Source: Rhodococcus sp. 14-2470-1b (GTDB lineage: Bacteria > Actinomycetota > Actinomycetes > Mycobacteriales > Mycobacteriaceae). Taken from it: 64,000 nt of DNA. Below the pieces are notes generated by a model. The model was not told the origin of the DNA. It was given only the letters and a program-made list of their open reading frames with translations, and made no database searches. The stretch lies in NCBI RefSeq assembly GCF_002259415.1, contig NZ_NPFY01000010.1, positions 62,001 to 126,000 on the forward strand, in the 5' to 3' direction. The position numbers were made by a program, and so were the translations under genes. Positions 26,074 to 34,245 of the stretch are shown piece after piece; position 1 is the first letter of the stretch, and the number at the start of each line of letters is the position of its first letter.

Positions 26074-28267
26074 TCGGCAGTCATCGGTTGATCGGCAGTT
26101 CTCGGTCGATCGGCGCGCGTCGATCGCTGTCACGCCACTGCCTGCACCCCGGCCCGAGATCCGATTCGCCGATGTAGCCGTCGTCGCTTCGGTGTGTGCC
26201 GGGCTGGCGATGCTTCCCGCTCCTGCTGTCGTGCGAGCTGTCCTCCTGGCGGTCCTGATCTTCACCGGCCCGGGCTCGACGATTCTGACCTGGATCTACG
26301 TGCCGCCGCGTGCTCGTGTCGCGGCGGTTCCGGTTCTGAGCTTGGCGGTCCTCACTCTGGTGACAACCGCTGCCATGTGGGGTTATCAGTGGAACCCCCG
26401 GTGGATCACCGCACTCGTTGCTCTGGTCCAGATCGGCTCGTCTCTGCTGTGGTACCGCAGGCACAAGGCGTGGCCCGACGCCACCGGGTGGTCGACGTGG
26501 CTGCGACGCCTGGTCGATCGACGTCAGCTCGGCGAACACGCGGCGACGCTGTCGAGCACTGTGTGGAATCGAGAATTTCTACGACGCAATGTGGCCGGCT
26601 TGATGCTCGCGCTAGCCCTCGTACTCTGGCTTCCGTCGTTGCCGGGTCTGGAGAAGGCCGGTTACTCCCAGTTCGGTTTGCTGACTGCAGGCACCGGCCC
26701 CGTGCTGGTGGTGTGCATGGCGTTGGTCGTCGGGGCATTTCTGGTGGCGGTCAAACGTAACCAGTTCCGATTGGCGGTCGCCTCGATCGCCGCGGCCATC
26801 GTCGTGCAGCGTCTCACCGTCACCCTCGTCACCGATGCGCCTGTGTACGAGTGGACGTACAAGCACGTTGCCGTCACCGAGTACATATTGTCGTTCGGTT
26901 CACTGCCACCGAACGGTATCGACATCTACGCTCAGTGGCCGAGCTTCTTCGTGGTCACGGCGTGGTTCAGCGACGTGACCGGGTACGGCATCATGTCGTT
27001 GGCCCATGTCTTCGCGCCGATGATGCACGTGTTGATCGCGTTCTTCGTCTATGCCCTGGCTCGTGTACTGAAGTTGAGGCCTCGGACAGCGGTGACCGCT
27101 GCGATGCTCGCGGAGCTGGTCAACTGGGTGGGGCAGGATTACTACGCACCGCAGTCGCTCGGCTTCGTTCTCGCCATCGGGTTTCTGGTCCTGTTCATGG
27201 CTTCGACACAGCTTCGTGTAGCGGGTTTCCTTGCGCTCATCCCGTTCGCTGCGTTGGTGCCGACTCACCAGTTGACGCCGTATTGGCTGTTCGCTGTGGC
27301 GGGAGTCCTGCTCGTCACGCGCCGCGCGAAACCGTGGTGGTTGATGTTCCCGCTGGCTTTGATCTTGATCGGATATCTGATCCCGCGTCTGGACATCGTC
27401 GCTCCGTACGGTCTGCTGTCCGGGTTCGATCCGGTCGAGAATGCAGCCAGCAACGTGCAGACGCCTGGGATCCTGGGCAAGCAGGTGACCTCACTCATCT
27501 GTCGGGCATTGTCCGCGGGCGTGTTCGGTCTCGCCATGATCTCGATCGTCTACGCATGGCGAACGAAGAAGCCGTTCTGGGCGCCGATGGTGATGGCGTT
27601 CGGTTCCATCGGGCTTCTCGCGGGCCAGAGTTACGGCGGCGAGGCGATCTTCCGTGTCTACCTCTACGCGATCCCTGGTTGCGTGCTCTTGATCGCGCCG
27701 ATGCTTCTCGCTGCACTGGATTCCGACGTCGCGGGTGCACGCAGCACGGTGCGCATGGTGTCGACGCGCGTGGCGGTCGCGGGTGCTTTCGCCGGAACGG
27801 TCGGCGCAGCAACGTTCGGACTGCAGGGGTATTTCGGCCTGTGGCCGTTGGTCATCGAGAACAAATCTCAGGTCGAGAACACGCAGGCTCTGGTCGCGAA
27901 TTCTCCGGCGGGCTCGAAGTTCACGATGCTGTACCCGGCCGGCTATCCCATTCGGTCCACGGCCAAGTACGTCGAGCAGGCCGAAGCCAACGAGATGTTC
28001 GACGCTCCGCTGAATTACTACGGACCCGAGTACATGCTGGAATTCCCGACTCCGGACCAACTCGAGGCGTTCGAGTGGGAGGCGTCACAGCAGGATGCGC
28101 CCTCCTACGTCATTCTGACGCGGCAATCGTTGGAGGCCATGAACTACTACGGGTTCATGAAGAACGGCGCTCCTGAGGCCTTCGAGCGCTGGTTGCGGTC
28201 CAACCCTGCCTGGTCGTTGCACTACCAGGACACCGACACCATCGTCTTCGAGAGACGGAACAGTTAA
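26054..28267 (+). CDS. Large multi-pass membrane protein, GT-C-like
   Basis: 737-residue protein with about 13-15 membrane helices (about 35-610) and a C-terminal extracytoplasmic domain of about 125 residues. Loops such as DAPVYEWTYKHVAVTEYILSF near residue 270 and the polytopic layout resemble lipid-linked-sugar glycosyltransferases (GT-C) and O-antigen polymerase-like proteins, but I see no decisive catalytic motif. The very N-terminus contains tandem SSVDRQ units encoded by 18-bp direct repeats (about 26063-26110). It starts at GTG 26054 within the preceding gene. A sugar-transfer or polymerisation role on the exterior face is inference. Confidence 0.65.
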   Translation: MPQSSVDRQSSVDRQFSVDRRASIAVTPLPAPRPEIRFADVAVVASVCAGLAMLPAPAVVRAVLLAVLIFTGPGSTILTWIYVPPRARVAAVPVLSLAVLTLVTTAAMWGYQWNPRWITALVALVQIGSSLLWYRRHKAWPDATGWSTWLRRLVDRRQLGEHAATLSSTVWNREFLRRNVAGLMLALALVLWLPSLPGLEKAGYSQFGLLTAGTGPVLVVCMALVVGAFLVAVKRNQFRLAVASIAAAIVVQRLTVTLVTDAPVYEWTYKHVAVTEYILSFGSLPPNGIDIYAQWPSFFVVTAWFSDVTGYGIMSLAHVFAPMMHVLIAFFVYALARVLKLRPRTAVTAAMLAELVNWVGQDYYAPQSLGFVLAIGFLVLFMASTQLRVAGFLALIPFAALVPTHQLTPYWLFAVAGVLLVTRRAKPWWLMFPLALILIGYLIPRLDIVAPYGLLSGFDPVENAASNVQTPGILGKQVTSLICRALSAGVFGLAMISIVYAWRTKKPFWAPMVMAFGSIGLLAGQSYGGEAIFRVYLYAIPGCVLLIAPMLLAALDSDVAGARSTVRMVSTRVAVAGAFAGTVGAATFGLQGYFGLWPLVIENKSQVENTQALVANSPAGSKFTMLYPAGYPIRSTAKYVEQAEANEMFDAPLNYYGPEYMLEFPTPDQLEAFEWEASQQDAPSYVILTRQSLEAMNYYGFMKNGAPEAFERWLRSNPAWSLHYQDTDTIVFERRNS

Positions 28268-28295
28268 ACCTCCCTCCGGTATGAGGTATCTCTCG

Positions 28296-28312
28296 AAACC
28301 GCCATACGGTTT
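28296..28312 (+). terminator. Weak hairpin after the membrane-protein gene
   Basis: aaaccg (28296-28301) pairs with cggttt (28307-28312) around ccata, followed by gtttattc. The stem is short and AT-rich, but its place 30 bp after the stop and just before a new promoter suggests a weak terminator. Confidence 0.35.
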
Positions 28313-28325
28313 GTTTATTCGTAGC

Positions 28326-28353
28326 TTGACAAACCCGTAGCTTCTTTTAAGGT
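28326..28353 (+). promoter_or_regulatory. Promoter for the second glycosyltransferase pair
   Basis: A perfect TTGACA (28326-28331) lies 16 bp upstream of TAAGGT (28348-28353). Transcription would begin near 28360, leaving a leader of about 130 nt before the ATG at 28491. The leader holds complementary patches (gaccc near 28380 with ggggtc near 28428, and a repeated ggatcc) and could fold, but matches no riboswitch I recognise. Confidence 0.5.
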
Positions 28354-28490
28354 TGTACTCAGTCAACGAAAACGGGATCCTGACCCTTAGCGGGGCGCAG
28401 GTAAACGTCTCTGTGGATCCGCCGGGGGTCGCGTCACAGATCTTCTGAGATCAGTCGGAAACACTGCACTCAACCCGTCTGGAAAAGGAT

Positions 28491-29342
28491 ATGTCGAACT
28501 CCCAGAACCCTCGCATCAGCGTTGTCATCCCAACCCTCAACGAGGCCGCAAATCTGCGCCACGTACTGCCCCTTCTGTCCCACGACTACGAACTGGTCCT
28601 GGTGGACGGGGGCAGCGTCGACGGCACCATCGATGCCGCGCGCGAGATTCGCGGAGACATCCGCATCATCAAGCAGACCCGCAAGGGCAAAGGCAATGCG
28701 CTCGCCTGCGGTTTCGAAGCTGCTACCGGTGACATCATCGTGATGTTCGACGCGGACGGCTCTGCCGACGCAGACGAGATCCCGCGCTTCGTCGACGCTC
28801 TCCTCGCCGGCGCCGATTTCGCCAAGGGCAGCCGGTTCACCGCCGGGGGCGGCAGCCACGACATCACCCCGCTGCGCCGCGCCGGAAACGGCGGATTGCA
28901 CCTCGTCGCCAACACGCTGTTCGGAACGAAGTTTTCGGACTTGTGCTACGGCTACAACGCATTCTGGCGTGACTTGGTGCCGGTGCTCGATCTTCCACTG
29001 GTCGATCAGGACGATGTCGCGCCGGGCGAGATGCTCTGGGGCGACGGTTTCGAAATCGAGACCATCATCAACTGCCGGTTCGCCGAGGCGGATGTCCGGA
29101 TCCAGGAAGTACCCAGCGTCGAGCTGGCTCGTATCTACGGGCAGAGCAATCTGCGCACGTTCTCCGACGGCTTCCGCGTCCTGCGCACGCTCTTCACCGA
29201 GCGTCTGCGCGCCCGCAAGCTGGCGAAGAACTCCATCCCGCGTCCTGACCGTCGTACCAATGTCGCACGTACCGACATGGACCTCGAGTTCGAAGCCTTC
29301 GAGGTGTACGAAGAACTTCCGTATCAAGAAAAGTCGGCGTGA
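28491..29342 (+). CDS. Glycosyltransferase family 2, DPM1-like
   Basis: 283-residue GT2 enzyme of the dolichyl/polyprenyl-phosphate mannosyltransferase-like group: ISVVIPTLNEAANL at the N-terminus, LVDGGSVDGT, then KGKGNALACGF and DADGSADADE as the nucleotide-metal site, and LCYGYNAFWR on the acceptor side. No membrane helix is present, unlike fused polyprenyl-phosphate synthases. Such enzymes make lipid-phosphate-linked sugars used by exterior GT-C enzymes, fitting the large membrane protein just upstream (inference). The start has AAAGGA 4-9 bases upstream. The next gene overlaps by GTGA. Confidence 0.88.
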   Translation: MSNSQNPRISVVIPTLNEAANLRHVLPLLSHDYELVLVDGGSVDGTIDAAREIRGDIRIIKQTRKGKGNALACGFEAATGDIIVMFDADGSADADEIPRFVDALLAGADFAKGSRFTAGGGSHDITPLRRAGNGGLHLVANTLFGTKFSDLCYGYNAFWRDLVPVLDLPLVDQDDVAPGEMLWGDGFEIETIINCRFAEADVRIQEVPSVELARIYGQSNLRTFSDGFRVLRTLFTERLRARKLAKNSIPRPDRRTNVARTDMDLEFEAFEVYEELPYQEKSA

Positions 29343-30406
29343 CCGACGGGTCATCGGGGGCGAACACGGCGGCGCAGTCCACAACACCTGTTCTCGGGGC
29401 ACCTGTTCTCGGGGCACCTGATTCGACGGCACCTGATTCGACGGCCCTCAGTTGCTCGGTGGTCATCTGCGCGTACACGCTCGACCGCTGGGACGACCTG
29501 AGTGCAGCGGTCGATGCAGTTCTCGCACAGTCGAGTCCCGCGTCCGAACTTCTGGTCGTCATCGACCACAACGATCGTCTGCTGGCCCGCGCGCGCGAGC
29601 AGTTCCTTCCGCGTGGTGAGACCGTCACGGTGGTGGCGAACGCGCATCCCCGCGGGCTGTCCGGAGCTCGAAACACGTCGTTGGACATCGCAACCGGCGA
29701 CGTAGTCGTCTTCCTCGACGATGACGCAACTCCGCGGTCGTCGGAGTGGCTTGCGTCGATTCTGGGCCATTACTCGGACCCGTCGGTCTACGCGGTCGGC
29801 GGATCTGCCCACCCTGTGTGGCCGACGTCGCGTCCCCCTTTTCTCCCCACCGCTGTTGCGGGTCAACCGGGCGAGCTGGATTGGATCGTGGGCTGTACGT
29901 ACAGGGGGCAGCCCACGACCACTTCGGCAGTGCGCAATCTGATGGGCGCCAACATGTCCTTCAGACGTGAGCCCGTCGTTGCTCTCGGTGGGTTCGTGTC
30001 GGGAATCGGCCGCATCGGCCGCATTCCGCTGGGGTGCGAGGAAACCGAGCTGTGCATCCGGCTTCGACAGACTCATCCGGAGGCAGAGATCGTCTTCGAC
30101 CCGTCGATCGTGGTGGACCACACGGTCAGCGCGGACAGGACCCGTCCGAGGTACTTGTTGTCTCGCAGTTACGCCGAAGGCGTGTCCAAGGCTGCGATTG
30201 CACGGTTGATCGGTTCCGAGGATGCATTGTCGTCCGAGCGTGCGTACACGGCAAAGATTCTACCCCGCGCCGTCGGGCGTGAAGCTTCTGCTGCGGCCCG
30301 TGGAAACCCTGTTCGTGCCTGGGGAGCGATGGCTGTGGTGGCCAGTGTCGGCGCCGCCGGTTTCGGTTACGTCCGAGGCCGTCTCAGCCGTATTGCCGCT
30401 AGCTGA
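29339..30406 (+). CDS. Glycosyltransferase family 2 with repetitive N-terminus
   Basis: 355-residue GT2 enzyme. The first 40 residues are low-complexity and encoded by 15-bp tandem repeats (about 29384-29445, units reading PVLGA and DSTAP). The catalytic domain follows: CSVVICAYTLDRWDDL, SGARNTSLD, and DDDA as the metal-binding motif near residue 128. GCEETELCIRLRQ resembles the GGEDxDLxxR acceptor motif with Gly-Cys-Glu-Glu replacing it. A short hydrophobic stretch near the C-terminus (WGAMAVVASVGAAGFGYV) may anchor it. It starts at GTG 29339 inside the previous stop, and its end overlaps the convergent GH2 gene by 8 bp. Confidence 0.87.
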   Translation: MTDGSSGANTAAQSTTPVLGAPVLGAPDSTAPDSTALSCSVVICAYTLDRWDDLSAAVDAVLAQSSPASELLVVIDHNDRLLARAREQFLPRGETVTVVANAHPRGLSGARNTSLDIATGDVVVFLDDDATPRSSEWLASILGHYSDPSVYAVGGSAHPVWPTSRPPFLPTAVAGQPGELDWIVGCTYRGQPTTTSAVRNLMGANMSFRREPVVALGGFVSGIGRIGRIPLGCEETELCIRLRQTHPEAEIVFDPSIVVDHTVSADRTRPRYLLSRSYAEGVSKAAIARLIGSEDALSSERAYTAKILPRAVGREASAAARGNPVRAWGAMAVVASVGAAGFGYVRGRLSRIAAS

Positions 30407-32819
30407 TCTGCGCGCGCTTGATCGAGTTGAGCGCGCGCACGTGGCCGGACACCGTGGTCTTCGCCCCTGTCAGGGTCAGTACCCGCGCCGCCCCTGGCGC
30501 CAGGTGAAACCACGAGTCGCTGACTTTCATGCCGTCGATGTCCACGCACACGTAGTGCGCTGCCCACCGAGTCGACACCGTCAGCGACCACTTGTCCGGT
30601 CCTATGTTCTCCGCGGTGGCGCTCAGACCGACATCGTTCTGTCGAGGATGCCGGTCACCGATCAGATGAGTTGCCTGATCCAGTACCGATCCGTCCGCGC
30701 CGACCAGTTCGACGACCACGGCGGAGTACGTCTGTCCTCCGAACCTGTAGGCGTGATTGGCGTCGGTGAAGGATCCCAGAAGACGATCGAGCGACACACT
30801 GTCGGTGGTGTGCGGTCCGAGGTCGATGCGCGCCTCGGCGGGCTCGCCCATCGGGCCCGACGGACCGAACAGCACGGCTCTGAGATACCCCGATATCGAG
30901 TTGCCGGTGTCGTTGGCGGCCTGGATCGCAAGTCCGTCCAGGCCGTCGTCCACGATGAACACGCAGATCGGTGTACTCAGCCGAGCCAGGCTGTACCACG
31001 GTGCTTTCGGCGTTCCTGCCGAGTCTCGCAAACCCCAGCCTGCGCCGGGTACGAGGTCACGTAGCGTCAGCACCAGAGCACCTGCACATTCCGAATCTGC
31101 TCGACGCCAATGCGAGTACGCCGCGTGCACCGCCTCGCACACAGCCGCGCGGCCGTAATCCAGGTACAGCTCGGCATCGTCACGTCGCGTGAGGTGAGGG
31201 TCGACGCCGAAGATCTCCCGCACGTAATGATCGCGGACATCCTCGAAGTCCCACGACGAACCGCGATCCCTCGGTATCGCAGATTTCCAATCGGGATGAT
31301 GGCCTGCGACATTCGCTGTACCGAACATCGCGTCGACCGCTCGCCGCTCGGGCGGAACCGCGAACGCGAGACACTCGGCTGCGAATCGCACACGCGCGGT
31401 GCGGATGTCGGACAGCGGTCGCAAGTAGCCACCGACGCCGAAGTAATGGCCGATCCCGTCGCCGACATGCGTGTGCAGTTCACCGGAGATGGACGACGGG
31501 CTGGACGTCACGTACGGGGTTCCAGGAAGACGACGCGCGATGAACTCGGGAATCACGCTCTCCAGCAACTCTATCCGCTGATCCTCCAGCGGGACGCCGA
31601 GCATGGTCGGTTGTTGCTGAGTTTCGCTGCCGCCACTGACGACGGCCAGGGCAGGATTGCCGCCGACGATTGCGGACACTGCGTCCAGCTCACGGTGGAC
31701 TGCGTCGAGAAACTCACCGCCGGTGGGCGGATCGGTAGTCGCGAACATCACGTCCTGCCACACGAGAATTCCGAGTTCCGCGCACAGAGACCAGAATTCG
31801 GGTTGCTCGTAGACCATCGTGCCGACGACTCGAACCATGTTCAATCCTGCGTCACGGATACTCGTCAGTTCTTCCCGTAGAGCGTCGGCCTCGACCCACA
31901 TTCGAACCGGATCGAGGGGAACCCAACATCCGCCCCGGGCGAACACGCGAGTTCCGTTGACCGTGAACGCCACGGAGGCACCCGCCAGCTCGAGCTCGAC
32001 CTGCCGGAATCCCAGACTGCCGCGTCCTTCGACGCGACTGCCGACCTCGAGCTCCCATGTGTACAACGCCGGATCGCCGTGTGTGTGCGGCCACCACCGT
32101 GACACGTCGGGAACGGTCACGGTGACGTCCAACTCGCCCTCGCTGCCCGGAAGGTCGAAGGAGTGGTCGCCGACGCGCAGAGACACCGAGGCCGCCGGAG
32201 ACGTCAGGCGAGCGCGCACTCGGACGGTCCCGTCGGCGCCGGACAGCTCGGCGTGCACGCGGATGTCTTCGGCGCTCCCGCGCTCGCGGAGCGTCACCGC
32301 TCGCCACAGTCCGACTACGGGCGGCACCTGCCCGTACACCGGCGCTCGTCCGAGAAGGCTGGTTCGCTCGTGTCGCAGACCTTGTCGATCCACCAGCGAC
32401 GACCGCCAGCGTCCACGTGGCTTGCGCTGTTTCAGACGCGCATCCATCGAATCGACGCGGACGGCGACCTGCACGTCTCCGCTTCGAGGCGGGATGTCCA
32501 CGGACACCGGAGCGAACATCGAACTCGTACCGGCCGATTCGATTCCGTCGATCCAGACGGTGGCGTGTGTCGCGATACCGTCGAAGGTCAGGACCGACGC
32601 GCCTCCTCCCGGTGCGGTCACGGTCGTGGTGAACCACCAATCGACGGAATCCGGGGGCGCGACGGTGGTCGACGCGGCCACACTTCCGGGCACCCGAGCA
32701 CGAGTCCAGACGAGATCTTCCTCGAGCTCGTCCGGGTGAGCCACCGAACCCGGCGCCACTGCGGCGACTCTCCACTGCAGTTCGCTGATGTGCGCGTCGG
32801 GAAGAAGGTTCGGGGTCAC
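30399..32819 (-). CDS. Glycoside hydrolase family 2, beta-mannosidase-like
   Basis: 806-residue cytoplasmic GH2 enzyme. N-terminal sugar-binding beta-sandwich (about 1-180), immunoglobulin-like domain (about 185-285), then a TIM barrel with RVFARGGCWVPLDPVRMWVE and GLNMVRVVGTMVYE, typical of beta-mannosidase-like GH2. The acid/base Glu is probably in VVSGGSETQQQ and the nucleophile Glu in RVRFAAECLAF. C-terminal beta domains finish the protein. The start is GTG 32819; frame upstream of it is only the antisense-free shadow of the DUF1839 gene. It lies 29 bp after that gene, so they form an operon converging on the glycosyltransferases. No signal peptide is seen, so it may salvage or proofread a glycan precursor. 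Confidence 0.85.
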   Translation of the reverse strand: MTPNLLPDAHISELQWRVAAVAPGSVAHPDELEEDLVWTRARVPGSVAASTTVAPPDSVDWWFTTTVTAPGGGASVLTFDGIATHATVWIDGIESAGTSSMFAPVSVDIPPRSGDVQVAVRVDSMDARLKQRKPRGRWRSSLVDRQGLRHERTSLLGRAPVYGQVPPVVGLWRAVTLRERGSAEDIRVHAELSGADGTVRVRARLTSPAASVSLRVGDHSFDLPGSEGELDVTVTVPDVSRWWPHTHGDPALYTWELEVGSRVEGRGSLGFRQVELELAGASVAFTVNGTRVFARGGCWVPLDPVRMWVEADALREELTSIRDAGLNMVRVVGTMVYEQPEFWSLCAELGILVWQDVMFATTDPPTGGEFLDAVHRELDAVSAIVGGNPALAVVSGGSETQQQPTMLGVPLEDQRIELLESVIPEFIARRLPGTPYVTSSPSSISGELHTHVGDGIGHYFGVGGYLRPLSDIRTARVRFAAECLAFAVPPERRAVDAMFGTANVAGHHPDWKSAIPRDRGSSWDFEDVRDHYVREIFGVDPHLTRRDDAELYLDYGRAAVCEAVHAAYSHWRRADSECAGALVLTLRDLVPGAGWGLRDSAGTPKAPWYSLARLSTPICVFIVDDGLDGLAIQAANDTGNSISGYLRAVLFGPSGPMGEPAEARIDLGPHTTDSVSLDRLLGSFTDANHAYRFGGQTYSAVVVELVGADGSVLDQATHLIGDRHPRQNDVGLSATAENIGPDKWSLTVSTRWAAHYVCVDIDGMKVSDSWFHLAPGAARVLTLTGAKTTVSGHVRALNSIKRAQIS

Positions 32820-32848
32820 AAGCGATGGATTCTTCCTTCTCGGCTGCG

Positions 32849-33889
32849 TCAGAGTACAGCCGAGACGATGTCCATCGCCGACGACCAGTTGGACGCCATC
32901 TCGGCAAGTGGTTCGTCGAGCGTCACGGTACGCCCACGCGAGGCCCGCGCCATGCGAAATTGCACTGCTTTGGCGCCTTGGGCGACTTGGAGGAAGTGTG
33001 GGACGGCGTCGGCGATCCCCGTGGCGCCGCGAGCGTCGAGGTAGCCGACGAGGTCCGCTGCCAGTTCCGCGGTGGCTCCGCACTGCCGAAGCAGCCCGAA
33101 CGACCACAGATGGAAGGCATCCGGGCCCGCCGTCTGCACGAGAGGGATGTCGGCGGTGATTCTTTCTGCAAGGCGTTCGACCGGATTGCCGTCCGCACGC
33201 CGAGCAAGGTGTGCACGTGCGACGGCGAAGTCGCGGTCCCCTACGCCGTCTGCGATCGTGTTCTTCCGCAGTCGAACCTGCTCCACGTACGGCAGGAGGA
33301 CCTCGGGATGCGGTGTGGGAGCCAGATTGAACACGCCGTCGAAGTCCGCGCCGGACAGCTCGAAGTACCCGCGGTTGTGGAAGTAGCCGAGCACTTTCTC
33401 GGTCTCGTCCAGCATGTTGGGGACGATCGTCGTTTTGGTGTGCTGATTCCGGTAGCTCGTTCCCGCGGTGTCCGGTAGGTAGAACCCGTCGACCTCGACC
33501 GTGAGCAGAACGCCGTCTGCAAGGCCCTCGCGCACGTGCTCGATCACGGATCGCCATACGTTCATCTCTCCGACCTCGAGGCCGTAGAGGGTGCGCAGGT
33601 CTTCCGACTGCATCTTCACGAAATCCCACTGCCGACCGTCACAGTCGGCGCTCAATACGAACGCCAGGGCGGGAATCGGATCTGCGCCGAGAGAGTGTAG
33701 AAGTTCGATCCACAGGTCCACATAGCAGTTGGTTTCCGTCCACACGCGGTCGTGTGCATGGATCGAATGGGTGAGGTAGGACTGCGGACGAAGTGCCAAT
33801 GCTCGGTGCGCCGTCGCCGGGAGCACTTCGACGGACTGAAAGTCGTCTGGGACGATGGTTTCGCTGGTCGGAAGTGTGTAGTTCGACAT
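32849..33889 (-). CDS. DUF1839 family protein
   Basis: 346-residue soluble protein matching the DUF1839 family: ALALRPQSYLTHSIHAHDRVWTETNCYVDLWIELLHSLG near the N-terminus, DFVKMQSEDLRTLYGLEV, and DGFYLPDTAGTSYRNQHTKTTI in the middle. The function is unknown. Family members are found near amino acid:carrier-protein ligase genes in other bacteria as far as I recall, and here one sits at the far end of such a locus. The conserved His, Asp and Glu residues could suit an enzyme. I chose ATG 33889, with GGAGG 11 bases upstream, rather than TTG 33956. It is the first gene of a two-gene unit with the GH2 enzyme. Confidence 0.8.
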   Translation of the reverse strand: MSNYTLPTSETIVPDDFQSVEVLPATAHRALALRPQSYLTHSIHAHDRVWTETNCYVDLWIELLHSLGADPIPALAFVLSADCDGRQWDFVKMQSEDLRTLYGLEVGEMNVWRSVIEHVREGLADGVLLTVEVDGFYLPDTAGTSYRNQHTKTTIVPNMLDETEKVLGYFHNRGYFELSGADFDGVFNLAPTPHPEVLLPYVEQVRLRKNTIADGVGDRDFAVARAHLARRADGNPVERLAERITADIPLVQTAGPDAFHLWSFGLLRQCGATAELAADLVGYLDARGATGIADAVPHFLQVAQGAKAVQFRMARASRGRTVTLDEPLAEMASNWSSAMDIVSAVL

Positions 33890-34245
33890 GCCTGGTGCCT
33901 CCTGCCGGATCACAAGCTCACGGTCCCCAAGCCGAAATGCCCGTATTGCCTGATTCAATCGCTCATTCTAACCAATCGGTTTGTTTACCGCTTCTTTTTG
34001 GTCCGTATGATCGTAAATGCGGTGCTGAGCTAACGATCGACCGCTCCGGTGATGAATGCCAGGATGGGCCGCCTGAAACGGTCGCATTCGCACAGGGAAC
34101 AGTCGCTTCCGCGCCTGTAATGCTGATGCGCGGTACGCACATGGCCACACTTGCATACGGGGTCTGAGCTGGGCACATACGGAGTCTAGTCAACCCGAGA
34201 TCGACCGATTGCCGCTTGCGGCCTGGAAGAAACGGAGGCGAGCGG
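33890..34245. other. Intergenic region between divergent genes
   Basis: 356 bp separating the DUF1839 gene from the EEP gene. The stretch 33956-34030 is unusually AT-rich for this chromosome (ttctaaccaatcggtttgtt and following) and probably carries the DUF1839/GH2 promoter. No convincing gene or RNA is visible. Confidence 0.4.

Noticed and set aside
28354..28490. Leader as a c-di-AMP (ydaO) riboswitch
   Set aside because: Some bases look alike, but the conserved core I know for that class is not present in order.
32820..33629. N-terminal extension of the GH2 frame
   Set aside because: These 270 codons overlap the DUF1839 gene in another frame and are Arg/Pro-rich without similarity; GTG 32819 fits the family.
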